This document shows, one piece after another, positions 52,501-61,000 of a stretch of DNA of 64,000 nt. Position 1 is the stretch's first letter. The number at the start of each line of letters is the position of its first letter. The stretch is from an uncultured Saprospiraceae bacterium (GTDB lineage: Bacteria; Bacteroidota; Bacteroidia; Chitinophagales; Saprospiraceae): NCBI GenBank assembly GCA_937980645.1, contig CALJPQ010000025.1, positions 119,855-183,854 of the forward strand. Reading direction: 5' to 3'. The notes beneath the pieces were generated by a model that was not told the DNA's origin, made no database searches, and saw nothing but the letters and a program-made list of their open reading frames with translations. The translations under genes were made by a program, and so were the position numbers.

Positions 52501-52886
52501 AAACCTACGAGCGCCCACTGAACAACACGACCATACGCCTGTACGAACTGCAGCCGGGCGACTTTTTTATGCTGAAAGCCATAGATGCCCAGGGCCTCAA
52601 GGGCTTTGCTTTAGCTCTGGAAATATCCACCAACCGCAACCACTCCGGACGTGGCCGCCTCGAGTTGCGCCTGGGCAGCCCCGATGGCCCACTGGCCGGC
52701 AGTGCTCCCCTGCCTGCTTCGGGCACCGGCGGCGGGCTGGCCGAGCTTGTGCTCAACCTCGACCGAAAGGCCTGGCCAGCAGGCAGCCGCAGACAGGATA
52801 TTTACTTCGTAGCCCGCACAGACGACGACGGAGTGCGCCAACCGCTGTGTGGGGTAGCATGGTTTAAAGCCCTATCGGAACATTAG
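49560..52886 (+). CDS. ThuA - PQQ-type sugar dehydrogenase - cytochrome c fusion protein
   Basis: 1108 aa from ATG 49560. Probable lipoprotein signal (LGLQC). ThuA-like domain (about 30-245): VLIFHKTEFYAHDCLPAA, GGGFVGVYTAIDTEHSWPWY. Glucose/sorbosone dehydrogenase propeller (about 265-740): EGLLGIAVDPKWEENHWIYL, FLYLSTGDNTNHYGDGY, NPFRMDLDPRRG, GYDEINIARRAGFYGWPYC. Cytochrome c: C842-R-S-C845-H846 with likely axial M891. C-terminal beta-sandwich (about 955-1105), CBM6-like. The heme could take electrons from sugar oxidation, with ThuA possibly acting on a sugar derivative. Fusions of this type occur in Bacteroidota and Planctomycetes. Periplasmic or surface location is likely. Confidence 0.88.
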   Translation: MSQPMRTLSYAAPFLILLAFLGLQCRTQDNRPRVLIFHKTEFYAHDCLPAAMEAVQQLCERNGWATETTEWGEDFTEENLSKYTAVVFLLTAGDVLAPTQEVVFERFIQGGGGFVGVYTAIDTEHSWPWYRQLVGAEYDGLMPVQSGVLSVLDREHPAAAHLESPWTRTDEWMNLKNVLPDVHVLLALEESSCTGGKMGAFHPVSWYREFDGGRAFVTVMGHTTASYSEPAFLQHLEGGLKYAIGAGKPVALGKHRPFQQGQQPKSGFVKTSVACSLAEPMSMALLPDDKILFVERRGAVKLFNPADGQLKTVAEFKVFHKNEEGLLGIAVDPKWEENHWIYLYYAPAEKPHNNALRLSRFMFKDDVLYPETEQIILEVPTDRDLKTLHAGGCIRFDRQGFLYLSTGDNTNHYGDGYTAIDERLEGRQYDAQKSASNSMDLRGKILRIKPLPDGSYICPAGNLYTEADVRVYQGSQDILFDPGWEGIAYPVRKPRPVAIAADYPQRAQVWWGRGRPEIYIMGCRNPFRMDLDPRRGLLVWGEPGPDAGVADSLRGPEGYDEINIARRAGFYGWPYCVGPNLPYREYSYATGTSGPYFDPERPENDSPNNTGDRYVPPSQPPIIWYPFKSSELFPLVLNGTRCSMGGPAYYCDEYPEKTRFPKRFDGKIFIYEWMRNWIMAVELDSLDRYVSMQPVAPNVRLGRPIDMLIDKNGSLWVLEYGTEWFTANPDACLSRIDYIRDDAHTDEVAETQPTNQPPLVEWLFGGKNGSFYRPGDTIKYALQVSDPEDGSLADGRILPSDVDLFVGYLPTGTAFKRPTKGSKKPAEDPIARGQKLVNESDCRSCHAVERKVNGPAYQDVARRYQGEPKALDYLAEKILKGGKGVWGEVAMSAHPQLAKADVIDMVRWILSLNEPPKQPFGHGMIIAQPTGGQEPGRYALYARYTDRGASKLPPQTAETLVWLRPAQLKISAADSLIKGMKTYERPLNNTTIRLYELQPGDFFMLKAIDAQGLKGFALALEISTNRNHSGRGRLELRLGSPDGPLAGSAPLPASGTGGGLAELVLNLDRKAWPAGSRRQDIYFVARTDDDGVRQPLCGVAWFKALSEH

Positions 52887-52937
52887 TGTCTTATTAGCTG
52901 ACCTTACGCAAGGTTGCTGTGCGGCAAAAGATTAAAA

Positions 52938-52991
52938 ACCACAGAGGGCACGGAGGTATTTCTCTCAGCGTTTCCCGGCGTTCTCTGCGGT
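52938..52991. repeat. CACAGAG-type intergenic repeat
   Basis: ACCACAGAG (52938-52946) and CTCTGCGGT (52983-52991) form a near-perfect inverted repeat around GGCACGGAGGTATTTCTCTC. The pattern 'accacagag..cacggag ... ctctgcggtga' resembles an intergenic repeat known from many bacterial genomes. Confidence 0.6.
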
Positions 52992-53051
52992 GAAAAAAGA
53001 AAATCCGGAGCCTGTGGGCAGCTCAACCATGGCCGTTTCAATTAGAAAGTA

Positions 53052-53155
53052 GCCACGAATGCACGAATTTGAGGCGACACCTTCCTGCGGGAGATGTCGC
53101 CTCCGGGCTTTCTCGAAGGCACGAACTATTCGTTTTTCATTCGTGCATTTGTGGC
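53052..53155. repeat. Nested palindromic repeat with CACGAATGCACGAAT arms
   Basis: Outer arms GCCACGAATGCACGAAT (53052-53068) and ATTCGTGCATTTGTGGC (53139-53155) are complementary with one mismatch. An inner perfect stem GAGGCGACA (53071-53079) / TGTCGCCTC (53095-53103) is nested. A further CACGAA...TTCGT pair lies between. Related TTCGTG units occur at 47873-47930. Confidence 0.7.
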
Positions 53156-53302
53156 GACCTTACAGCCTGAGGGCTATGGTATTTTGTCCTGCCTGCGTAA
53201 GATTAGTTACGAGCTTATAGCCACAACTCCATCGAGGCTCCCGCCCTGACGGAACCTATTTTCAGGGCTATGCCCTGAATACGTCCAGCCCGCTTTATCC
53301 TC

Positions 53303-53866
53303 CTACTCACGCCACTTGATATTGCAACCTCCGCTAGGCCGCTGTTCTGCCGGCACCGGGCGTCCTTCCAGCACAGCGTCTAAGGCTGCGCGCAAGTCTT
53401 CGCCAGTGGGCGGGATGGGGTTGCGCTTGGGGCGGCTGCTGTCTAATTGGCCTCGATAGACCAGTTTCAAATCGGCATCGAAGACGTAGAAGTCCGGCGT
53501 GCAGGCGGCATCGTAGGCACGGGCGACGTCCTGCGTTTCGTCGAAGAGGTAGGGAAAGGTGTAGCCTACAGCTCTGGCGTGTTCGGGCATACGCTCGGGC
53601 GCATCTTCGGGATATGCCTGGGCATCGTTGCTATTGATACCCACAAAGGCCACGCCCTTGGGGCGGTATTCCTCGACGATGCGCACGATTTCCGGGTTGA
53701 CATACAGGACGTAAGGGCAGTGGTTGCACAGGAACATGACCACAGTGGCGCGAGCGCCAGTGGCAACGTCTTCGAGGCTGACCATGCGACCTGTGGCGGG
53801 TTCGGGCAGCCGGAAGGCCGGGGCTTTTGTGCCCAACGGCAGCATGTTGGACTCGGTGTAGGCCAT
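53303..53866 (-). CDS. Thioredoxin-fold (redoxin/AhpC-TSA) protein
   Basis: 187 aa, no signal peptide. Redoxin domain with APAFRLPEPATG, active-site stretch VVMFLCNHCPYVLYVNPEI (CNHC, a CxxC), VAFVGINSNDAQAYPEDAPE, and CTPDFYVFDADLKLVYRGQL. This CNHCPY subgroup is widespread in Bacteroidota and predicted to be a cytoplasmic thiol-disulfide or peroxide-reducing protein; function is not established. Last gene of the scpB operon (15-nt gap to the transglycosylase). Confidence 0.85.
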   Translation of the reverse strand: MAYTESNMLPLGTKAPAFRLPEPATGRMVSLEDVATGARATVVMFLCNHCPYVLYVNPEIVRIVEEYRPKGVAFVGINSNDAQAYPEDAPERMPEHARAVGYTFPYLFDETQDVARAYDAACTPDFYVFDADLKLVYRGQLDSSRPKRNPIPPTGEDLRAALDAVLEGRPVPAEQRPSGGCNIKWRE

Positions 53867-53881
53867 GAGAGAAACAGGCGA

Positions 53882-54790
53882 TTATCGCGGCACACGCACT
53901 TCGTAGGTTTTGCGCGCCTTATTGGTGAGTTTGTTGCTAATCAGCCAGGGGTTGTAGAGTTTAAACATGCGGTACGACACGCCGTGCTGAGCGGCAAAAT
54001 CGGCCCAGCTTTCGACGGGGCCATCCACTTTCACCACCCTGGAAGGTGGCAGCGGGTCGTAGAGGTGGTCGCGCTCAATGCGGTATTCGTAGTGCTCCGG
54101 GTTTTGCATGACCTCTTTAAGGGCGACGATGCGGAAGGGGTAGCGCATGGTTTCGTCGGCGGCCAGGTTGAGGTCGAAGAAGGAGCGGGCGCGCTGGTTT
54201 TGCATTTCGGTGCTGATGCGCGCCGGGCCACCGTTGTAGGCAGCAGCGGCCAGCACCCAGCTGCCGAGTTGTTCTTTCTGACGGCGCAGGTAGCGGCAGG
54301 CGGCCCGTGTGGCCTTTTCCAGGTGATAGCGCTCGTCCACTTCGTCGTTTACCTCAAGGCCGTATTGTTCGGCAGCGCTTTTCATGAATTGCCACACGCC
54401 ACGCGCGCCGGCAGGCGACACCGCATTGCTCAGGTTGCTTTCAGCAACGGCTAAGTACTTCAGATCTTCGGGCACACCTTCTTCCTTCAGAATGGGTTCG
54501 ATGGTCGGGAAAAGCGCATTGGCCCGTTTGATGGCTAAGATGGTGGATGAATGGAAATAGACGTTGCGCAGCAGCTCGGCATCTAATCGCTGGCGCACGT
54601 CGAAGTTGTCCATGGGGAACTTCTCGCCGCAGAAGTCGTAGTCCTTGTTCAGGTTGATGGAGCGAATGGTTTGAGGCGGCGCAGGAAAGCCCGCGCCATC
54701 GCCTTTGTTGCCCTTGAACGAAAGCATGACAATGCCCGTGAGGGCCAGGGCTAGAAAGATATTCAAAAGGAGCAAGGTGCGGTTAGTCAT
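53882..54790 (-). CDS. Membrane-anchored lytic murein transglycosylase (SLT domain)
   Basis: 302 aa. N-terminal signal anchor (about 6-25). SLT domain (about 90-230): LKYLAVAESNLSNAVSPAGA, with the catalytic Glu in AVAESN, GVWQFMKSAAEQYG and WVLAAAAYNGGPARI. The C-terminal part (about 245-300) looks LysM-like (VESWADFAAQHGVSYRMFKL), as in MltD. It cleaves peptidoglycan glycan strands with 1,6-anhydro product formation. Located between DUF2480 and redoxin in one operon (12- and 15-nt gaps). Confidence 0.9.
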   Translation of the reverse strand: MTNRTLLLLNIFLALALTGIVMLSFKGNKGDGAGFPAPPQTIRSINLNKDYDFCGEKFPMDNFDVRQRLDAELLRNVYFHSSTILAIKRANALFPTIEPILKEEGVPEDLKYLAVAESNLSNAVSPAGARGVWQFMKSAAEQYGLEVNDEVDERYHLEKATRAACRYLRRQKEQLGSWVLAAAAYNGGPARISTEMQNQRARSFFDLNLAADETMRYPFRIVALKEVMQNPEHYEYRIERDHLYDPLPPSRVVKVDGPVESWADFAAQHGVSYRMFKLYNPWLISNKLTNKARKTYEVRVPR

Positions 54791-54802
54791 AGGAGCACAA
54801 TT

Positions 54803-55333
54803 TTATGGTTGAGCGGTTGCCTGAATAGGGCGCTTATAGACCGGTACGGTGGAGCAGGGTTCGCCAAACAGAATGCTCAGGGCGATGGGCTGCAGGCGGC
54901 GCGTGATTTCCACATAGGCCGATGGCGGCACGGGCCGGTCGCTACAGCCTTTAACGACCAAACGCTTGCCTTCGTAAGGCGCGAGGTCTAAAGCAGCAAT
55001 TTTTTTCAGAAAGGCCGCCTCAACAAACTGCTCGGGCTGGCCCTGGAAGATGTCGCGGGCATACGGCGCCGCATAGGCCGTTACCAGCATATAGGCCCAC
55101 ATCGGAATGATGGCATCGGCCGAGCAAAAGACGGCTACGTTCTTGCCGGCGTACTGCGCCCAGTCGTGCGCTTTAAGGGCCTCGCGGAAGTCTTTTTCTT
55201 TGAGAATGAGGCCCATGAACAGGTAGTCCTTCAGGTCAAAAGCTGCGATTTCACCTTCGGGATAGAAGGTTTCCAGATCGAGCGTTATCAGGCCGCTTTG
55301 CGCAACGCGGTTGACCAATGCAGGTTGTTCCAT
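54803..55333 (-). CDS. DUF2480 family protein
   Basis: 176 aa cytoplasmic protein. Family stretches include GLITLDLETFYPEGEIAAFD, LKDYLFMGLILKEKDFREAL, and VFCSADAIIPMWAYMLV with VVKGCSDRPVPPSAYVEI near the end. DUF2480 is found mainly in Bacteroidota and has no assigned function. It often sits next to chromosome or cell-wall genes. ATG 55333 is 6 nt from the scpB stop; an in-frame TTG two codons earlier is not needed. Confidence 0.88.
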   Translation of the reverse strand: MEQPALVNRVAQSGLITLDLETFYPEGEIAAFDLKDYLFMGLILKEKDFREALKAHDWAQYAGKNVAVFCSADAIIPMWAYMLVTAYAAPYARDIFQGQPEQFVEAAFLKKIAALDLAPYEGKRLVVKGCSDRPVPPSAYVEITRRLQPIALSILFGEPCSTVPVYKRPIQATAQP

Positions 55334-55339
55334 GAGCAA

Positions 55340-55942
55340 TTAGTTTTCGTGATGAACAGGCGTATTGCCGTCTGTTTCTATAGTGTCGAGCGGTTGGCCG
55401 ACGGAGTTTTCGACTTCCTTAAAATCTTTGGGCTTAGGCAGATCGTTCAGGCTTTTGATACCCAGGTAATCCATAAACTTTTCAGAAGTGCTGTACAGCA
55501 GGGGGCGCCCTGGGCCTTCGCTTCGTCCGCTAATGATAACAAGCTCTTTTTCTAAAAGTTTCTGCAGGGCGTAGTCGCAATTGACCCCTCGAATGGCTTC
55601 GATTTCGCTTTTGGTAACGGGCTGCTTGTAAGCGATGATGGCCAGCGTTTCTAAGGCAGCCTGCGACAGGCGGCGGCGCGCGGTTTGGCGCAGATGGATG
55701 GCCACGGTGTTGTGATAAGCGCCTTTGGTCATGAATTGGAAGCCACCGGCGATTTCCACCAGTTCAAAAGCATATTCGGGCGATTGATACTGCTTTTGCA
55801 GCTGGGAAATGGCCTCATGGAGGTCATCCAGAGCAATTTCGCTCTGAAATGCCTCCGTGAGCGTCGCCTGCATATCGGCGAGCAAAATGGGCTGCGGCGA
55901 TACAAAGATCAGGGCTTCAACGTGTTGTTTCAGAAAGTCCAT
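55340..55942 (-). CDS. scpB: Chromosome segregation and condensation protein ScpB
   Basis: 200 aa. The winged-helix pair of ScpB is clear: MDFLKQHVEALIFVSPQPIL, then QLQKQYQSPEYAFELVEIAG, GGFQFMTK, and LSQAALETLAIIAYKQPVTK with SEIEAIRGVNCDYALQKLLE. It binds ScpA within the SMC condensin-like complex. A poorly conserved tail (about 175-200) is acidic. An exact TACCTTTG -7 box 7 nt upstream fixes ATG 55942. First gene of scpB-DUF2480-SLT-redoxin. scpA and smc are not in the window. Confidence 0.93.
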   Translation of the reverse strand: MDFLKQHVEALIFVSPQPILLADMQATLTEAFQSEIALDDLHEAISQLQKQYQSPEYAFELVEIAGGFQFMTKGAYHNTVAIHLRQTARRRLSQAALETLAIIAYKQPVTKSEIEAIRGVNCDYALQKLLEKELVIISGRSEGPGRPLLYSTSEKFMDYLGIKSLNDLPKPKDFKEVENSVGQPLDTIETDGNTPVHHEN

Positions 55943-55949
55943 GACCGCA

Positions 55950-55957
55950 CAAAGGTA
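55950..55957 (-). promoter_or_regulatory. -7 element TACCTTTG of the scpB operon
   Basis: Exact TAnnTTTG on the minus strand, ending 7 nt before ATG 55942. It lies just past a hairpin (GCCGC/GCGGC) that follows the upstream gene. Confidence 0.65.
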
Positions 55958-55980
55958 CGGCACAGCCGCCGAAAGCGGCT

Positions 55981-57153
55981 TCACCACTTGTACCAGATAC
56001 CGCCTTGTACGAGCCAGGCGTCGTAAAAGTCGGGCCGGAAAGCCTCCTGCCGACTGACGCCAAGGCGGATGCTCCACCATTCGGTTTCGCGCTCTAAGGC
56101 GACGCCGAAGCGCCACAAGCCTCGCACGGAGTAGGCGGCAGTGGACTGGGCTGAAGAAAATGCCAGTACTTTAGGCGGTGTGCTAGGCAAGGTGTCTATA
56201 AAGGTGTAGTTGTAAACGGCAGGTGAGACGTGCGCCCAGGTGTGGGCTATCTGCACGGAAGGCCGCAAGCAGAAGCGCACAGGCAGGCGATAGCGCAAGC
56301 CTGCGCTCAGCAATTGAAGACGCTGGTTGGCGACTACGTCGCGTAGTGGATAAGGTACAGGCGGTTTGCCTAGGACAAATTTGAACGCCTGAGGCGGATT
56401 TTCACGGTAAAAGGCAGAGGGTAAGTAGCCGGAGTGATGCACGTCGTAAGAAGCCCAATCGGCGGCAGCCGTAAGCCATAACTGGCCAAAGGCACGGTAT
56501 TCCAGTCCAAGGCTGGCACCCTGCAAAAGGGAAATGCCGGGGCGTGGTATCGGAATTCCGACTACGCCTTGCAGGCCCATCCACAAACGGCTTTCGCGGC
56601 GGCGCAGCGCCGTGGTCGGCCATTGCGGTGCTGGAGGGGTGTGTTCCAAAGGCTGCAGCATTCGAGTGGGGAGGGAAGGTAGGAATTCCGGTGCTTTGCT
56701 CTCCGTAGGCGCCGCGCCAGCAGGGGTTTCCACAGTGAGCACTACTGCCGGGCCCTGGGGCTCATCTGATGGCGCAGATGCTGCATCGGAGGAAGTCGAG
56801 GGATGTTGGAGCGGATTCGGTGTGGGTATCAGGTAAGATGCCCGCCGCGTTTCTGGCGGTACGACTACAGTTAAAGGAGCATTAGACCGTGACAATGCGG
56901 CCTCGCATGCTGTAGTAACTTCTGCCCATCGAGCGGCCCACTCTTGATTTTCGCGATAAAGATGATAGGCCAGCACGCTCATGGTTAAAAGCCCCAACAA
57001 CAGCCCGCCGGCACCCATTCGCCAGCGTACCAGTGTGCTCCGGGCAGCAGCGGCTTCTAAACGATATTTTAACGCCCGCCAGTTGGTTTCCCTGCCAGGG
57101 AAATTTCCTTCCTCATTTAGATAGTCGGCTAAATACTTGTCTAAATCACGCAT
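55981..57153 (-). CDS. Inner-membrane-anchored protein with C-terminal beta-barrel-like domain, sigma factor partner
   Basis: 390 aa. The cytoplasmic N-terminus (1-43) MRDLDKYLADYLNEEGNFPG resembles the short regulatory tails of anti-sigma-like proteins. One membrane helix follows (about 45-65). Then a Pro/Ser/Ala-rich periplasmic linker (about 90-185) and a 200-residue domain with alternating strands (GLEYRAFGQLWLTAAADWAS, LLSAGLRYRLPVRFCLRPS, WRFGVALERETEWWSIRLG) ending in W-Y-K-W. The gene starts 2 nt after the ECF sigma factor stop. It could be an anti-sigma factor whose barrel-like part senses the outer membrane. Family not named. Confidence 0.75.
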   Translation of the reverse strand: MRDLDKYLADYLNEEGNFPGRETNWRALKYRLEAAAARSTLVRWRMGAGGLLLGLLTMSVLAYHLYRENQEWAARWAEVTTACEAALSRSNAPLTVVVPPETRRASYLIPTPNPLQHPSTSSDAASAPSDEPQGPAVVLTVETPAGAAPTESKAPEFLPSLPTRMLQPLEHTPPAPQWPTTALRRRESRLWMGLQGVVGIPIPRPGISLLQGASLGLEYRAFGQLWLTAAADWASYDVHHSGYLPSAFYRENPPQAFKFVLGKPPVPYPLRDVVANQRLQLLSAGLRYRLPVRFCLRPSVQIAHTWAHVSPAVYNYTFIDTLPSTPPKVLAFSSAQSTAAYSVRGLWRFGVALERETEWWSIRLGVSRQEAFRPDFYDAWLVQGGIWYKW

Positions 57154-57155
57154 AG

Positions 57156-57722
57156 CTACTTTTTGAACTCAAAATCGTCGGAAAAAAGAGTACGCAGATG
57201 CTGTCGGGCACGCGAGAGGTTCGACTTCGAGGTACCGATGCTAACGCCCAGCATTTGAGCGATTTCTTCGTGGCTGAAGCCATCTACGACGAAAAGATTG
57301 AATACAGTCCGGTAGGTTGGAGGGAGGCGATCAAGCGAGGCCAGAATTTGTTCGCGCGTAAGATCTTCCACCACGCTGCTTTCTTCTACCAGGTAATGGT
57401 GTTCGGTCATAGGCTCATTTTTGTCTTGCCCATGCAATGCGCTGCGCAGCCGGTCGATAGCAGTATTGATGACAATGCGCCTGAGCCAAAAGCGGAAGGA
57501 TAAGCTTTCTTCGTACAGGTCTATTTTGGTAAAAGCCTTGAAAAAGGCATCGTTGACCACTTCCTCTGCCGTTTCGACACTGCCCACGTAGCGCCGTGCT
57601 ATGCTCATAGCGTAGTTGTAAAAAATTTGGAACAGCTGGTGCTGGGCGCTCCGCTTATGCTGCCGGCACTGGCGAAGCAGTTCGCCGATATTGTCTTCCG
57701 CATCTTTGTGTTTATCTGCCAT
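57156..57722 (-). CDS. ECF-type RNA polymerase sigma factor
   Basis: 188 aa. Region 2 (about 30-95): QLFQIFYNYAMSIARRYVGS, AEEVVNDAFFKAFTKIDLYE. Region 4 (about 125-180): LDRLPPTYRTVFNLFVVDGF, SHEEIAQMLGVSIGTSKSNL and SRARQHLRTLF, a normal helix-turn-helix for -35 recognition. Belongs to the sigma-70 ECF class common in Bacteroidota. Cotranscribed with the downstream barrel/anchor protein, its probable regulator. No TAnnTTTG box upstream, so it may be autoregulated from a different promoter type. Confidence 0.93.
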   Translation of the reverse strand: MADKHKDAEDNIGELLRQCRQHKRSAQHQLFQIFYNYAMSIARRYVGSVETAEEVVNDAFFKAFTKIDLYEESLSFRFWLRRIVINTAIDRLRSALHGQDKNEPMTEHHYLVEESSVVEDLTREQILASLDRLPPTYRTVFNLFVVDGFSHEEIAQMLGVSIGTSKSNLSRARQHLRTLFSDDFEFKK

Positions 57723-58027
57723 TACGTCCGGATAACTATTGGCGTTGCTTAACAGGGGGCGCCATCAGCCGTAAACCGCCACAAGAATAGGGGTTCCTGC
57801 CCATTCGGAAATAAGCGGTGTTGAAAATCCCTTGGAGAGCGGCGCAGGAAGGCATGCCAAGGTCTTCGCCTGAGCAGCGGTGTGCAGCCTTTTCAGATTT
57901 GCATGTCTGGGGCAAGCGAGCTCCCCTCAACCTGCTGCTGAGTGCCTATGAAATTTGCACTTTTTCACGCCCGGGCGGGCATTCGTCTTAGTTTTGCCGC
58001 CCGAAGCTGCATTTAGCGTTCGTAGCG
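57723..58027. other. 305-bp divergent intergenic region
   Basis: Separates the sigma factor gene (minus) from the RND pump gene (plus). A TAGTTTTG -7 box is at 57989-57996. GC-rich inverted stretch CCCGGGCGGGC near 57971. No coding frame supported. Confidence 0.55.
57989..57996 (+). promoter_or_regulatory. -7 element TAGTTTTG of the RND pump gene
   Basis: TAnnTTTG match, 31 nt before ATG 58028. Confidence 0.55.
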
Positions 58028-61000
58028 ATGAATCTGACCGCCCTTTCCATACGCCGCCCGTCGCTGGTAATTGTTGTGTTTGCCGTGCTGATGTTTATGG
58101 GCATCGCCAGTTACCTGAGCCTGCCCATTGAGATGGTGCCCAAATTTGACCCGCCGGTGATCACCATTTCGGCCATTTACCCTGGGGCTTCGCCAGCGGA
58201 GGTGGAAAATGCAGTGGCGCGTCCGCTAGAAGACGCTGTTGCTTCGATAGAAGGAGTTCAGCTCATTCAGATTGGCTCTAACGAGGGTATCTGCTTCATC
58301 GCGCTGGAACTCGACCAGCAGATAGACTTAGACCGGGCGGTGCAGGAGTTGCAGCGCAAGATCAACCAGATTTTGCCCACGCTTCCGCGCGAGGTGCGCC
58401 CGCCGGTAGTCAATAAGTTTGCCCTGTCAGAGCTACCGGTGATGCGCTTGGCGGTGCGCTCTCATCTGGCTGGCACGGAGTTTTATGACATGGTAAAAAA
58501 CCGCCTGCTGCCGGAGCTGACGCAGGTTCGCGGGGTGGCGCAAATCAGCATTTTGGGTGGTGAGATGCGCGAGGTGCGGGTGAACATCAGCCGCTCGCGT
58601 CTGGAGCAATACGGGTTGTCGTTGCTGCAAATAGCGCAGGTGATTCAGGCGTCTAACCTGGAATTTCCCACAGGCAAGGTGGTCAGCGGCGACACGCAGG
58701 TGCGTATCCGGCTGGCGGGCAAAATCAGCACGTTGGAGGAGCTGCGGCGCTTAGTGGTGGGTCGTTCGCGTCAGGGCGGTTTGATCTACCTGAGCGACAT
58801 TGCCGACGTGCAAGACGGCGCTCGCGAGCCGGAGGTCTTTAGCCGGCTGAACGGAGAACCGACGCTGGCTTTAGAGGTGCGCAAACAGGGCGATGCCAAC
58901 GCTGTAGAAATGAGCCGACTACTGCTTCAAAAAATGGGGCAACTGGAACAAGCTTATCGGCACGAAGGACTGCGGTTTGAGGTCATTTCCAACTCGACGG
59001 TGTTCATCCGTCAGGCCACAGATGCCGTCATTCATGACCTGCTCATGGCCGTTGTGCTGGTAGCGTTGGTTATGTTGTTGTTTTTGCACAGCCTGCGCAA
59101 TGCAGCCATTGTGCTGGTATCTATCCCAACCTCTATCGTCAGCACCTTTGTGATGATGAAGGTCGCCGGGTATTCCATCAACATGATGTCGCTGCTGGGG
59201 TTGTCGCTGTCTATCGGTATCCTGGTAGATGATGCTATTGTGGTCATCGAGAACATTTACCGCCATTTGGAGATGGGCAAAAGCCGCGTTCAGGCGGCTT
59301 ACGATGGACGGCAGGAAATTGGCTTCACAGCTATTAGCATTACGCTGGTGGATGTGGTGGTTTTTCTGCCCATTATTTTCACTACAGGGCTGGTTCCCAA
59401 CCTGTTGCGTCAATTTTGTATGACGGTGCTGGTGGCTACGCTGATGTCGCTTTTGGTCTCGTTTACGCTGGTACCCTGGCTAGCGTCGCGCGTGGGCAGG
59501 CTACACCGCTTTGAGGGGCGCAACCTCGCAGGGCGTTTGGTGCTGCGCTTTGAGACGTTTTTAGACCGTATGGCCGAGGGCTTCGTCAACGCTCTGCGTT
59601 GGGCGCTGCGCAACTGGAAGACCAAAGCGACCGTGCTGCTCATCATCGGTGTGCTGGGGGCCGGCGCTGGTTGGTTAGTAACGTCGGGTTTCATTGGCAA
59701 TGCCTTCATCGAGTCGGGCGAGCGTGGCGAATTTCTCATTGAGATGGAATTGCCCAAAACGGCCTCACTGGCCCAAACCGACGCTGCCGTGCGCCAGGTG
59801 GAGGAATGGCTGCGCCAACAAGAGCACGTCCGACGGTTATTTACCACCGTAGGCACCACTACGAAATCTTTCGGCCTGAGCGCGCCGTATGTGGCAGAAA
59901 TACTGGTCGAATTGGCGCCTTACCCGCGCCCACGCCGCGTCTCCACAGATGTATTTGCTCGACAGGCTAAGCTAGCGTTGGAAGAACGCATCGCCGGCGC
60001 ACAGATTCGCGCCAACCCGATTGATATCCTGGGCCTATCGTTCGCGCCCATCGAAGTGCGCATCAATGGGCCAAATTTGGACAGCTTGCTGGCCATGTCC
60101 GACGAGGTGATGCGCGCTATGGCCTCTGTACCGGGCTGTGTAGAAATAACGCCCAGCGTAGAAGCCGGCAACCCGGAGGTGCAGGTCGTCGTGGACCGCC
60201 AGCGCATGGCCGAATATGGCCTGACCATGGCCCAATTGGGCCTGACGCTCCAGACGGCCTTTAGCGGAAATACCGACGCACGCTTCCGCGACGGGGCCAA
60301 TGAATACCCCATCCGCGTAGTCTTAGATGCCTTCGACCGGCGCAGTGCCGAAGATATCCGAAACCTCATCATCGTCAACCCATTAGGAATGCCGATAGCC
60401 ATCCGCCAGTTCGCCGAGGTGCGCGAAGGCTCTGGCCCCACCCGATTGGAACGCCGCGACCGCCTGCCCTCCGTGCAATTTTCAGCAAGCGTTATCGGAC
60501 GCCCAACGGGTACGGTGGCCCGCGAGGTAAAAGCAAAGGTGATGGCCCTGCGCCCGCCCGCTGGCGCACATTTTCAGTTCGGCGGCGACTTGCGGCGTCA
60601 GGAAGAAAGCATCGGCTCCATCGGCTTTGCCCTCTGGGCCTCCTTGGTGCTGGTGTACTTAGTGATGGTGGCTCTCTACGACAACTGGATGTACCCCTTC
60701 GTCGTCCTGCTCTCCATACCGCTGTCGGTCATCGGCGCCTTCTTAGCTATGGCTTTAGCCCAGCAAAACCTCACGGTATTCACCGGTCTGGGCCTGCTCA
60801 TGCTGGTGGGCCTGGTAGGCAAAAATGCCATCCTGGTGGTGGACTTTGCCAATCACCTCAAACAGCGCGGCTTAGGACTGAAGCAGGCGCTCTTACAAGC
60901 CACCAAACTTCGCTTCCGACCTATCCTCATGACCAACATTTCTATGATCATCGGCCTGTTACCGCTGGCCCTCTCCACCAGCGCTGGCTCGGCCTGGAAG

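Larger units (their letters stand above)
52887..53302. other. 416-bp intergenic block made of repeats
   Basis: No coding frame supported. It contains two separate palindromic elements (listed next). Flanking copies of a CCTTACGCAAGG / CCTGCGTAAG-like sequence lie near 52903 and 53190. Converging genes (ThuA fusion and redoxin) end on both sides. Confidence 0.65.

Noticed and set aside
53052..53155. CRISPR array
   Set aside because: Arms are inverted rather than regularly spaced direct repeats, and no cas genes are present.
53447..54454. 335-codon plus-strand frame
   Set aside because: Runs across two real minus-strand genes (redoxin and transglycosylase) with catalytic motifs; it is a shadow.
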